From a virus: a stretch of 64,000 nucleotides of DNA. Both the position numbers and the translations under genes were made by a program. Each line of letters begins with the position of its first letter. Positions within the stretch are counted from its first letter, which is position 1. Positions 30,243 to 38,782 of this stretch are shown one piece after another. The notes below the pieces were generated by a model, which saw only the letters and a program-made list of their open reading frames with translations, was not told where the DNA came from and made no database searches. The DNA lies in the IMG/VR virus record IMGVR_UViG_3300046519_000190, positions 1 through 64,000 of that record. One strand, given 5' to 3'.

Positions 30243-30854
30243 TCATTTTCCCAGTTGAACATTTTCCACCTCGATAGGTTTCAATTTCAGAATAATGGCC
30301 TCAAGAGCGGCGATGACTCGCTGATCCGGGCTTGACTCTTTGCGGTAACGATCGACGGCTTTCTCGATCATCTCCGCACGTTTTCTCAACCACGCCGCAC
30401 GCGCTTCTTCGGCCGTGTCGTAAGAGCCTATCCACAGACTGCGCCCATCCTCTGTCACTCCAGCCTCGTACTGTTTTGACCTCTTGTTGGCTCTGAATAC
30501 ATAGCCATCAGAATTCAAGCCGACTACAGTGAGGTTGATGTACTGAGGAACAAAACAGCAGGCGTCTGGGCCATAGACTCTGTTACCGGGAACAAGCAGG
30601 TCTTTGTCGAGTTGCTTGCCTACCCAATCTTGCTTTTCAGCCCACGCTTTGAAAGCGGTGAAGCTGTACCACACCGGGTCTACTTCGCAGCCGATGTAGC
30701 ATTTGTTGCCTGAGTTCCGAGCGCCATAACACCGACTAAAGAGTCGGTGCCATAGCTTGTAAATTGGGTCGCTCTGACAGTTGGTTGGAGCGTCATAGAC
30801 GCCCCTCCCTTGCACCAGGCGGCGACTCGTATGAGTTTGACCGGCTAGAGACAT
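30243..30854 (-). CDS. AP2/HNH-type homing endonuclease-like protein (203 aa)
   Basis: SDPIYKLWHRLFSRCYGARN, YIGCEVDPVWYSFTAFKAWA, GKQLDKDLLVPGNRVYGPDA and CFVPQYIN are the conserved blocks of phage HNH/AP2 endonucleases; YEAGVTEDGRSLWIGSYDTA and the following EEARAAW resemble an AP2 DNA-binding domain. Located six bases after nrdB, a common place for mobile endonucleases. It may home or be domesticated. Confidence 0.75.
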   Translation of the reverse strand: MSLAGQTHTSRRLVQGRGVYDAPTNCQSDPIYKLWHRLFSRCYGARNSGNKCYIGCEVDPVWYSFTAFKAWAEKQDWVGKQLDKDLLVPGNRVYGPDACCFVPQYINLTVVGLNSDGYVFRANKRSKQYEAGVTEDGRSLWIGSYDTAEEARAAWLRKRAEMIEKAVDRYRKESSPDQRVIAALEAIILKLKPIEVENVQLGK

Positions 30855-30860
30855 TTCAGA

Positions 30861-31883
30861 TCAATCCCACTCAAGACCGCGATCTTCGTACTCGACAACT
30901 CTATCCTCGAAAAAATTAGTCTCAATCCCGTGCTCATTAAGGTAAGCATCGGTCCACGCCAGTGGATCTTTCGTTACTTGCGGGAATGGAGCTTCGATGC
31001 CCACAGCACGGGCTACGCCGTTGGTGCCGAACATGATGCTGCCGTCGCTGATTTCATCCGTGACGCCCAATTGACCGCCCTGATTCACATGGCGGTTCCA
31101 GGTCATTTCCATTTCAGCGGCAAGGCGGAGAATCTCACCGCAGTCCTTGAGCACCTCTACCGTGAACAGCTCAGGGTTTTCTTTGCGAATCTCGCGGAAC
31201 ATGCTGTTGAAGATTCGCAGGTGACTGGCTTCGTCACGCTGGATGTAGCGGATGTTCTTCGCGCAGCCGGGCATCTTGCCGCTTTTGTGCAGGATGTAGA
31301 ACCGCTTGAAGCCCATCTGGAAGTAGACGCCTTCGAGTGCTTGGTTCGCAACGATGGCACGGACGAAGTTCTCGCCGGTGAAGTCGTCGCCCAGCAGGTT
31401 GGCCATCTTGATGATGTGCTGGTTCTTGGCCGCGAGGATTTCGTCGGTCATGAACAGGTTGTAGGTTTCGATCGGGTCCATGTCCAGACTGGTGATCATT
31501 CGATCATAGGTCAGAACGTGAACCAGCTCTTCGTAGGCTTGACGAGTCAGAGCCATGCGATATTCCGGCGCTGTGACGTGCGCTTGGATGTTGTTCGCCA
31601 GGGTGCTGAGCTGAATGCCATCGAGGTTCGAGAGGAAGCCCAGGTTCATCTGGACAGAGCGACAGGCTTTCGGGTTGAGGGTGCGGAAGTCTGCGAGGTC
31701 ATCGACCAGGTTTACGTGCCAGTGCTTCCAGTCGTCACGAAGAGCCTTGTCCATAATGGCGATGGGCTCTGCGTATTTCTTAGGGGACGGAGCCATCAGC
31801 TCGTCGTCTTCGCCAAAGATCACGCGACGGTTGTTGATGATTTTCAATGCCCGCTCTTGCGGGGTGAGGATGATGCTCGACAT
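30861..31883 (-). CDS. nrdB: Ribonucleotide reductase beta subunit, class Ia (340 aa)
   Basis: Metal ligands D88, E119, H122, E184, E218 and H221 and the radical Tyr126 are all present (EELVHVLTY; LEGVYFQMG; RDEASHL). Generates the tyrosyl radical used by NrdA to reduce ribonucleotides. The start at 31883 has AAGG upstream; an ATG at 31910 overlapping the upstream stop is an alternative. In the same direction as nrdA, separated from it by three helical-protein genes. Confidence 0.95.
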   Translation of the reverse strand: MSSIILTPQERALKIINNRRVIFGEDDELMAPSPKKYAEPIAIMDKALRDDWKHWHVNLVDDLADFRTLNPKACRSVQMNLGFLSNLDGIQLSTLANNIQAHVTAPEYRMALTRQAYEELVHVLTYDRMITSLDMDPIETYNLFMTDEILAAKNQHIIKMANLLGDDFTGENFVRAIVANQALEGVYFQMGFKRFYILHKSGKMPGCAKNIRYIQRDEASHLRIFNSMFREIRKENPELFTVEVLKDCGEILRLAAEMEMTWNRHVNQGGQLGVTDEISDGSIMFGTNGVARAVGIEAPFPQVTKDPLAWTDAYLNEHGIETNFFEDRVVEYEDRGLEWD

Positions 31884-31903
31884 CGATTCTACCTTCGAAG
31901 TTG

Positions 31904-32290
31904 TTACCATTGTGGTGATAGTTGTTCACGCTTGGCACGGATGAATTTCGCGATCGCAGCCGGGTCTTCTTCGACCTCAAGCAGCACAAGAATCTCTTCG
32001 ATCACCTGGAGAGGGTCTTGGTTCGCGATTTGAAGGAGCGCTGCGGCTCTCTCGTTGTTGTGCTTCTCGTTTGCGTTCCTGACGGCCGCTGTTTTCAGCT
32101 CCATCTGGTTCATTTCGTATTTCTTGGTCTCTTCTTCCAAGCTCTTCTGCCAGTGGTTCAGACTGGCTTCGCGCTCTTCGACTTGCTCGACCAGATACTT
32201 GGCCTTCTGAGAGACAACGTGGTTTTCATACATCATTTTTTCGAGGTAGTTTTTCGCTGCCTCGTAATCTTCAACGGTTTTGAATTCCAT
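31904..32290 (-). CDS. Coiled-coil protein, paralogue A (128 aa)
   Basis: Long charged helix (about residues 5-90) followed by a C-terminal block VIEEILVLLEVEEDPAAIAK and ending REQLSPQW. The same block, VRETLLLLELDEDPATIALR ending LLIPEW, occurs in the gene immediately upstream, so the two arose by tandem duplication. Located between nrdA and nrdB; function unknown. Confidence 0.75.
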   Translation of the reverse strand: MEFKTVEDYEAAKNYLEKMMYENHVVSQKAKYLVEQVEEREASLNHWQKSLEEETKKYEMNQMELKTAAVRNANEKHNNERAAALLQIANQDPLQVIEEILVLLEVEEDPAAIAKFIRAKREQLSPQW

Positions 32291-32291
32291 G

Positions 32292-32678
32292 TTACCACTC
32301 CGGGATCAGCAGACCGAATTTCTCACGAATCCGCAGTGCGATGGTAGCTGGATCTTCATCCAGCTCCAATAGCAGAAGTGTTTCACGAACGATGTTGGCC
32401 TCTTTCAGCAGGTCCAGCTTGGTGAGCTGGATTGACCGATCGTTCGCCAGATTTACACGGTGAGCCTCTTCACGCTTACTGAATTGAACCTCCAAACCCT
32501 GGTAATGGGCTTCAAGGGTTTTCAGCTCAGCCATACGCTCTTCGACGCGGATCTTTTCGATTTCACGCTCGGCTGCGAACAGCCGGCGTGCTTCTTCCAG
32601 TTCGCGAACCTTCGAGTCAGCGTCAAGTGAGGCCCGCTGACGCATCTTTTCGGCGGTCTTGCGCTGCTTGGCGTTCAT
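32292..32678 (-). CDS. Coiled-coil protein, paralogue B (128 aa)
   Basis: Same length and layout as its downstream neighbour: basic coiled coil (NAKQRKTAEKMRQRASLDAD) then the conserved acidic-Leu C-terminal block ending in PEW. The stop and next start are separated by one base. A role in an oligomeric complex is plausible from the coiled coil. Confidence 0.75.
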   Translation of the reverse strand: MNAKQRKTAEKMRQRASLDADSKVRELEEARRLFAAEREIEKIRVEERMAELKTLEAHYQGLEVQFSKREEAHRVNLANDRSIQLTKLDLLKEANIVRETLLLLELDEDPATIALRIREKFGLLIPEW

Positions 32679-33619
32679 CAGTTGATAGTCCGGTTGCCGT
32701 CGAAGCGGAACGAATCAGGCTTGGCAGCAGCGATGTGGGTCGCTTCTGCTTGCACCTGGGTCTTCGGAGCCGCTGTCGCAGGCTTTGCAGTCTCATCGCG
32801 AAGTTTCATGCTGGTCGCTACAGCGCGCTTGGTGTGCTCGCCTACGGTGTAGGTCATCGTATCGACCAGATCAGCCGCGCTCATGGAGTAGACAGCGACG
32901 TTGGCAATGCTCAGAGCTTGCTTGGCACCAATGACACTCTCGATGGTGGCACGGGCTTGTGTCACGACCATTTCAGGGCTTGCGGAACGAGCGGTGATTG
33001 CGTGCATGACCGCACCGATCATCTGCCCGGTGAACAACACAGATGGATCGTTCATCTCCGTAATCTCTTTCGGCATGCCGGCAACGATATCGCGCTGAAT
33101 CTCCGCGAACTGCATGTGGCCGCCGGCCGCTGCAATGCCCGCTGACATGATTGCCATCACACGCGGATCGAGCTTGGCGAAACCAGTTTGACGCTGTTCG
33201 GTGTTGAAGCTTTCCAGCCTTTCGATTTGCTCCTGAGTCAAGCCTTCCATTGCCGTAGGGGCTTCGATGCTTTCAATCAGCTTGGTGATCGGCAGTTGCT
33301 GCATCGCCACGCTGACGTCGGTCAGAATCTTGATCAGGTAGGTGGACTGGATTTGTTGGTTGATCCCAAACAGATTGCTGACCTTGTTCGAGATTTCTTC
33401 ACTCTCTGGGCCAGTGCCGGAGTCGTAGTGCTCGACCAGCATAGCCATCAGCTCAGTGTAGTTTGCCTTGAACAACGGGCCAATCACCGGGTCGTCTTTC
33501 ATTTCGACCTGCATGGCGCCTGGCTGAGTCAACAACGCTGCCGCTCGCTCGATCACTTCCCAGCACTGCTCTTCGGACATCGCGTCCATTTCAACGGTTT
33601 TTGCCTTCAATTCGATCAT
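32678..33619 (-). CDS. Hypothetical helical protein (313 aa)
   Basis: Not recognised. Predicted largely helical, Met- and Ala-rich, with a hydrophobic stretch (DPRVMAIMSAGIAAAGGHMQ) and a disordered Ala/Pro/Lys-rich C-terminus. First gene of the unit that includes nrdB. Shares one base with the next start. Confidence 0.75.
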   Translation of the reverse strand: MIELKAKTVEMDAMSEEQCWEVIERAAALLTQPGAMQVEMKDDPVIGPLFKANYTELMAMLVEHYDSGTGPESEEISNKVSNLFGINQQIQSTYLIKILTDVSVAMQQLPITKLIESIEAPTAMEGLTQEQIERLESFNTEQRQTGFAKLDPRVMAIMSAGIAAAGGHMQFAEIQRDIVAGMPKEITEMNDPSVLFTGQMIGAVMHAITARSASPEMVVTQARATIESVIGAKQALSIANVAVYSMSAADLVDTMTYTVGEHTKRAVATSMKLRDETAKPATAAPKTQVQAEATHIAAAKPDSFRFDGNRTIN

Positions 33620-33640
33620 TGCTAGAGTCTCGCGCTGTTT

Positions 33641-33672
33641 AAAGAATTAGAGCGCTAATAGTAGCGCTCTAA
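33641..33672 (-). terminator. Rho-independent terminator
   Basis: TTAGAGCGCTA and TAGCGCTCTAA arms with a four-base loop and a TTCTTT tail on the minus strand. Separates nrdA from the nrdB unit. Confidence 0.75.
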
Positions 33673-33719
33673 AGTAGGGGTTAGATGGGAGTCAGCTCTT
33701 CCCTGAGCTGCTACCTATG

Positions 33720-36053
33720 TCACTGACAGGCTTCGCATTCGAAGTAGGTTGCTGGGCCGGTCGCTGAAATCAGATCGAGGTTCGATTCGAAACCAGCTTC
33801 CGGCATGTTCGCTGCAACGATCGATCCTGCTGGGAACTTTTCTGCGATCTTCTCCAGCTCAGTCTTCTCAGCCTTGTCTTCGATACGACCGGCGCCGTCT
33901 TGCTCACCCTGGTTGCGGAGGTAGTAGGTCGTCTTCACGTCCAGTTCCCATGCAGTGGTGTACCAGAGGTCAAGAGTACGGCCCTTGATGTTCTTGGTAC
34001 GGTACAGATTCAGCGACTGCGACTGGTCGATCCACTTCTGACGCTTCGCAGCGGCACGGATGGACCACAGTTGATCAACTTCCCAGACGGTCTTCACCAG
34101 CTCCGGCTTGTTGTACTTGTGAAGAGAGCTGATCTGCAAGAAGCGACCGGACAGGTTCTCTTTGGTGATGGCCAGCTCGTTCGGCAACTGAATGCACTCG
34201 GTCGTGCCAACGATGTTGGCGATCGTTGCAGTCGGGGCCAGTGCGGTGATGTTGCTGTTGCGGATACCGTACTTGACGACATCTTCACGCAGCAATTGCC
34301 ATTCCATCGGCGAGAAGAAGTTGACCTTCTGATCTTTGGCCGTGTCGATGGTCAGCTTACCCTGGCTCCAAGTGGAACCTGGGAACGTTTCGTAAGCACC
34401 GCGTTCTTTGGCCAGCTCCATCGAAGCCTTGATCGAGTAGAAGTTGATCTGCTCGAAGGTTTCGTCAGCCCATTGCAGGTGATCATGCGACTCCCAGTCG
34501 ATGTCGCATTGCAGCATGGCTTCTGCGTAGCCCATGACGCCCAGGCCGATTGGACGGTGACGCATGTTGCTGCGCTTGGTTTCCGGCGTTGGGTAGTAGT
34601 TCAGGTCGATCACGTTGTCCAGCATACGCACAGCGGTGTTGACAGTGCGTTGCAGCTTGTCGCTGTCGATCTGACCGTTGCGAACATGGTTGCCCAGAAC
34701 GATAGAGCCCAGGTTGCAGACTGCGGTCTCTTCCTTGCTGTTGATCAGGGTGATTTCAGTGCAGAGGTTGCTATTGTGAACCACACCGACGTGAGCTTGC
34801 GGGTTGCGACGGTTGCAGGCGTCTTTGAACGTTACCCAGGGGTAGCCGGTACGAACGAGCTTGTCCAGATGGTTCTTCCAGACATCCATTGCCGGCAGTT
34901 GACGACGAGCCAAGCCTGCTGCTTCTGCTGCCTCGTAGGCTTTCTTGAAGTCGTCGCCGTACAGATCGTGCAGACCCGGTACGTCGCTTGGGCAGAAGAA
35001 CGACCACATGCCGCCGGCGTTCTTGCGTTCCATGAACAGGTCAGGCACCCATGCGGCCGGGTGAATGTCGTGAGTTCGCAGGTTGTCATCACCGGTCTGC
35101 AAGCGCAGGTCACAGTAGTCCATGAAATCGTCGTGCCAGTTTTCGAGGTACGGACTGAACGCACCCTTACGCTTGCCGCCCTGGTTCACTGCGACTGCGG
35201 TCTGGTTGTAGATTTTCAGGAACGGAATGATGCCGTTCGATTTTCCGTTGGTCGACTTGATCACGGACTTGTTCGCACGGACTTCGGTCCAGTCGGTGCC
35301 CACACCGCCTGCGAACTTGCTCAGCAAGGCAGACTGAGTGATACCCAGGTCGAAGATCAGTTCCAGGTCGTCTGGTACGTAGGACAGGTAGCAGCTCGAC
35401 ATCTGGCTGTGACGAGTGCCGGAGTTGAACAGCGTTGGGGTCGACGGAACGTAGTCCATCTGGCTCATGACGTTGTAGAACTCGATGGCGCGTTCAGTTG
35501 GGTTCTGCTCAGTCAGAGCCAGGCCCATTGCGACACGCATCCAGAAGTGTTGCGGCATTTCGTAGATCGCTTTGCCGCTGTTGTGTGCCAGTGGGCGGGT
35601 CAGCAGATAGCGGTCAGCGATGGTCTGAATGCCCAGATAGGCGAACAGATCGTCACGCTCTGGGTTGATAGCGGCATCGATTGCTTCGAGGTCGAACCGG
35701 CCATCCATCAGACGGCTGTCGAGCTGTTGGTACAGAATGCCCTGGCTGAGCATTGCGCGGATCGAAGGGTACTTGATGTCGCCGCCGGTGACTTGCTTGT
35801 AGATCGACTGGAGGATGAAGCGCGCCGTTACCTTGTCGAAGTCCGGCTGTGCGAGGCTGATCAGAGAGCTTGCGGTTTGAATTTGAGCCTGAGCGATTTC
35901 TTTGGTCGGCATGCCATCGTAGAACTGAATCTGGAGAGAGGCATCAAGCTCGCTCTGGCAGACGTTCAAATCTCGGCATGCCCACTTGCTGTGAGCCATG
36001 ATCTTGGTGATATCCAAATCTTGCAACGAGCCATTGGATTTAGTGACCTGCAT
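33720..36053 (-). CDS. nrdA: Ribonucleotide reductase alpha subunit, class Ia (777 aa)
   Basis: N-terminal ATP-cone-like region, then SSCYLSYVPD (first active-site Cys), NLCTEITLINSK (radical Cys with Asn and Glu), TAVCNLGSI (second active-site Cys), and a C-terminal CEAC pair for thioredoxin-type reduction. Makes dNDPs with NrdB. The start at 36053 has AAGG upstream; the length is close to E. coli NrdA. Its own terminator lies at 33641. Confidence 0.95.
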   Translation of the reverse strand: MQVTKSNGSLQDLDITKIMAHSKWACRDLNVCQSELDASLQIQFYDGMPTKEIAQAQIQTASSLISLAQPDFDKVTARFILQSIYKQVTGGDIKYPSIRAMLSQGILYQQLDSRLMDGRFDLEAIDAAINPERDDLFAYLGIQTIADRYLLTRPLAHNSGKAIYEMPQHFWMRVAMGLALTEQNPTERAIEFYNVMSQMDYVPSTPTLFNSGTRHSQMSSCYLSYVPDDLELIFDLGITQSALLSKFAGGVGTDWTEVRANKSVIKSTNGKSNGIIPFLKIYNQTAVAVNQGGKRKGAFSPYLENWHDDFMDYCDLRLQTGDDNLRTHDIHPAAWVPDLFMERKNAGGMWSFFCPSDVPGLHDLYGDDFKKAYEAAEAAGLARRQLPAMDVWKNHLDKLVRTGYPWVTFKDACNRRNPQAHVGVVHNSNLCTEITLINSKEETAVCNLGSIVLGNHVRNGQIDSDKLQRTVNTAVRMLDNVIDLNYYPTPETKRSNMRHRPIGLGVMGYAEAMLQCDIDWESHDHLQWADETFEQINFYSIKASMELAKERGAYETFPGSTWSQGKLTIDTAKDQKVNFFSPMEWQLLREDVVKYGIRNSNITALAPTATIANIVGTTECIQLPNELAITKENLSGRFLQISSLHKYNKPELVKTVWEVDQLWSIRAAAKRQKWIDQSQSLNLYRTKNIKGRTLDLWYTTAWELDVKTTYYLRNQGEQDGAGRIEDKAEKTELEKIAEKFPAGSIVAANMPEAGFESNLDLISATGPATYFECEACQ

Positions 36054-36084
36054 GTTTGAGTCCTTACACATGATGTTGTGGGTA

Positions 36085-36109
36085 AATGGGCTGTCTTACA
36101 CAGCCCATT
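36085..36109 (-). other. Perfect inverted repeat upstream of nrdA
   Basis: AATGGGCTG and CAGCCCATT around a seven-base loop (TGTAAGA on the minus strand), 32 bases upstream of the nrdA start. A TATACAAT box sits immediately upstream. It could be an nrdA leader hairpin or operator. Confidence 0.55.
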
Positions 36110-36141
36110 GTATATCGAGGGGGAGAAAGTGTACCCGGCAG

Positions 36142-36708
36142 CTACTTGGTAAAGCTAGCTGTCATCTTGCGGAGCATGGTGATGAGGGCTTTGAAATCAT
36201 CCTCTGCCATGCCCGCATTGATAGCCGCTACGGCGTCTGCAAGGTGTTCGTTGTTGAGGGTCAGCTTGCCACCGCGCTGTAACCAATTGATATCTGGGAA
36301 CTTGGCGTGTGCCCAGGCGATCATTTCTTCTTTGGTCGCATTGCGATCGCCGGTCGAGTGAACCTTAACCTGGTTCGGGCTGACCTGAATCACCGGGATG
36401 TCCAGCGATGCGATCAGAGCGATGCAAGCCCCGTAGGACTTCATGGCGTCAGCAGACTGACTACCGATCGGCATTTCAACGAATGCGATTTCGGCACCAG
36501 CCTCGGCTGCTTTGATGGCTTCGTAGAGAATCCGGGTGCGGTCGTAGTCGTCGCTGCTCTTGCGAACAGTCTTGGACTTGCCCTTCTCGGTCTTGACCAG
36601 CTCGACCTCTTCCACTTCCCACTCAAGGGTTTTCAAGTCGAGCCAGCCCTTTGCGATGCCGGTGTTCCGAAGACTTGGGTCGATGCCGATGATTTTGATC
36701 TTGCTCAT
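36142..36708 (-). CDS. RuvC-like Holliday junction resolvase (188 aa)
   Basis: GIDPSLRNTGIA (residues about 8-19), FVEMPIGSQSADAMKSYG (about 80) and NEHLADAVAA (near the C-terminus) match the acidic motifs of the RuvC/RNase H-like fold. Resolves branched recombination or replication intermediates. Coupled through ATGA to the HNH endonuclease upstream. Confidence 0.85.
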   Translation of the reverse strand: MSKIKIIGIDPSLRNTGIAKGWLDLKTLEWEVEEVELVKTEKGKSKTVRKSSDDYDRTRILYEAIKAAEAGAEIAFVEMPIGSQSADAMKSYGACIALIASLDIPVIQVSPNQVKVHSTGDRNATKEEMIAWAHAKFPDINWLQRGGKLTLNNEHLADAVAAINAGMAEDDFKALITMLRKMTASFTK

Positions 36709-37229
36709 TTCAGCCAGCTCCAGGTTCTACCGCTTAGAACGTCGTTGATTGTGCGGTGAGAGACGCCAAGGTCTCTTGCCATTTTGAGTTTCAAACTGGA
36801 GCTCCACTTCTTCACTCTGCGAATTCGACGCACTGCTGCCGGGTTCAGCTTCGCACCCGTCACGTCAGAACCCCAGAGTTTGGTTCCGTGAAGCTCCTTG
36901 TCATTCTCGTTCTCTTCCTGAGTCGCCCACTTGAGGTTTGCGAGCCAGTTGTTGCGAGAATTGCCATCGATATGCGCTGCCTGATGCTTCTCAGAGGGCG
37001 CACAGCCCACGAACGCTTCCAAGACGAGCCGATGTACTCGTTTGTTCTTTTCGACGCCCATATCGTCTCTGATGCGCACCCGAAGGTACTCGGTCTTCGA
37101 GTCTTTGGTCTTCTTGTGAACGCTCTGCTTGAGGAACAGTGGGTTCAGACCCTTAAACGACCGTACCCGGCCCAGGCTTGACACCTGATAGTCCGGGAAG
37201 CCGTCGATGTTGCGCCAATCTTCTCTCAT
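36705..37229 (-). CDS. NUMOD4/HNH homing endonuclease (174 aa)
   Basis: WRNIDGFPDYQVSSLGRVRS is a NUMOD4 domain; VHRLVLEAFVG, HIDGNSRNNWLANLKWATQE is the HNH_3 nuclease; KLKMARDLGVSHRTINDVLS is a C-terminal HTH. Such proteins are mobile. Here the start and stop both overlap the adjacent genes (TAATG and ATGA), so insertion has been tuned to the operon. Confidence 0.9.
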   Translation of the reverse strand: MREDWRNIDGFPDYQVSSLGRVRSFKGLNPLFLKQSVHKKTKDSKTEYLRVRIRDDMGVEKNKRVHRLVLEAFVGCAPSEKHQAAHIDGNSRNNWLANLKWATQEENENDKELHGTKLWGSDVTGAKLNPAAVRRIRRVKKWSSSLKLKMARDLGVSHRTINDVLSGRTWSWLK

Positions 37230-38080
37230 TATGCCCAACCTCCAATCTCGTATTTTGCGTTTGGATTATTCTCGGCTTTGAACTCAGCCTTAACGATCAC
37301 TTCCGGCTTCTTGAACAGGAAGCGCTTGTCGTTCAGCACGCCCTGGCGCTCAAGTGGTTCAGCCAGATCGAGGATCGCATCGAACACCGCCATCGATTCG
37401 TTGACCATTTCACTGAACAGAGCGATGCCTGTGTCACGCGAACAGCCTCTGTGACGACCAGCCATTCGAACCTTCGAACCGTGCTCGTACATTTCCGGCA
37501 GATCGATCAGGAAGTCTTCACGAAGCGGGCCTTCTGGGTCACCACCATCACGATAGGTGCCGGTGCTGACCGATATCATGAACTTCTTGTTTGTGCCGTC
37601 ATCGTTCTCGGCCGCTACCAGACTCGACAGACGATTGGGTACTTGATCGATCGGCAGATTTCTTTCTTCGGGGGATCCAACAATGACGTCAGCTTTCGTT
37701 CTCCACACACGGGTGACTTTCATCGGCCCGTTGTAGATTGGTCCCCAATGCCGAGCATTCGCAATCCATCTGGTGAACTCGTCGAGTCGAGCTCCAACTC
37801 GCCTGACCCCGTTGATAGCAGCCAGACGATCTTCGTTGGTCTCTTCCGAGAGAAGGGTGCCTTCGATCCTGGTCAGCCAGCCGTTGACCTTTCTGACCAG
37901 CTCATTGGGCGTCTTGATGATGAAGCCAAGAATCTCTTCTGCTGTCACCTTCGGTTCATCGATGAACCGCCCAAGTGGCGTCGGTATGCCACCGTAATTG
38001 GCAAGAACGTCATAGTTCAGCATTGCTTCGCGGAACTCATTGACGGTCTTGTAGCCGGCTGTCTTGAGGAAGTATTGCAT
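37229..38080 (-). CDS. Hypothetical protein with C-terminal GGWA tail (283 aa)
   Basis: Not recognised. Start MQYFLK at 38080, sharing a base with the upstream stop. Helical N-terminal half, a central charged domain (KKFMISVSTGTYRDGGDPEG) and a C-terminal region ending NNPNAKYEIGGWA. The GGA GGT TGG codons also form a ribosome binding site for the next gene. Confidence 0.8.
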   Translation of the reverse strand: MQYFLKTAGYKTVNEFREAMLNYDVLANYGGIPTPLGRFIDEPKVTAEEILGFIIKTPNELVRKVNGWLTRIEGTLLSEETNEDRLAAINGVRRVGARLDEFTRWIANARHWGPIYNGPMKVTRVWRTKADVIVGSPEERNLPIDQVPNRLSSLVAAENDDGTNKKFMISVSTGTYRDGGDPEGPLREDFLIDLPEMYEHGSKVRMAGRHRGCSRDTGIALFSEMVNESMAVFDAILDLAEPLERQGVLNDKRFLFKKPEVIVKAEFKAENNPNAKYEIGGWA

Positions 38081-38775
38081 TATGCCCACCCACCAAAGTC
38101 TGTCTGCCCGTATTGCTTCGCTCGCTCAGCCATCATTTCGTCTTTGTAGGCTTGCGGTCGCAGAATAGAGCCAAGTCTTGTGAATGCAGCCCGGACATCA
38201 GCGTCGTCCATCGCCTTGCTCTCAAGCTTGGTGATGTACGCTGCGATTTCAGGGCTTACAGTGTTCAGGTACTCACGGGTGTAGCCGATCGTACCGGTAT
38301 TCATGCTGTGTAGCTTGGTTGAGCCCAGCGCTGCGACTCTGAACAGGTACACACGCTCATCGCCAACAACGTGGGCACACATCGGCACCCAGACCAGCTC
38401 ACAGCCTTTCCCGATGATCGGAGCGTTGGTGTTTGGACCGCCACCCTCGTACATCGCCGCGATCTGCTGTTTCATCTGCACCGGGTTCATACCCAGGTGA
38501 CGCACAGTCTGGAACAGGCTGTTCATCTTCCGGCACAGCCAGTCTTCTGCATCTGCATAGACTTGGAGAACGTCGTCGTTGATGACCACATTGTCTTCGC
38601 TGACTTCACGCAGGGCTTTGATGATCGCCGCCCCTTTGATAGTCACCGCGCGAATGGACACCTCTTTACCAAGCTCCATTCTGCGGATGTAGTCTTTAGA
38701 GAGTGCCCACTCTCTGCGGCGAAAAGTCTCGCCGCAAAGATCGGGATCAGTCTCTAATCCTTTGATTAGAGGCAT
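38080..38775 (-). CDS. Hypothetical protein with C-terminal FGGWA tail (231 aa)
   Basis: Not recognised. The start at 38775 (MPLIKG) has GAGGAAAAG upstream. Helical, with a glycine-rich loop (MYEGGGPNTNAPIIGKG) and a beta-hairpin region. The tail is YGQTDFGGWA, identical in its last six residues to the protein at 18419 although the rest is unrelated. The tail codons here (GGT GGG TGG) give only a weak binding site. Confidence 0.8.
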   Translation of the reverse strand: MPLIKGLETDPDLCGETFRRREWALSKDYIRRMELGKEVSIRAVTIKGAAIIKALREVSEDNVVINDDVLQVYADAEDWLCRKMNSLFQTVRHLGMNPVQMKQQIAAMYEGGGPNTNAPIIGKGCELVWVPMCAHVVGDERVYLFRVAALGSTKLHSMNTGTIGYTREYLNTVSPEIAAYITKLESKAMDDADVRAAFTRLGSILRPQAYKDEMMAERAKQYGQTDFGGWA

Positions 38776-38782
38776 CTTTTCC

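Noticed and set aside
33900-36059. Long plus-strand open frame opposite nrdA
   Set aside because: It is antisense to a clear NrdA gene, has a Val/Leu/Cys-rich shadow composition and no domain signature; it reflects codon bias of the true gene.
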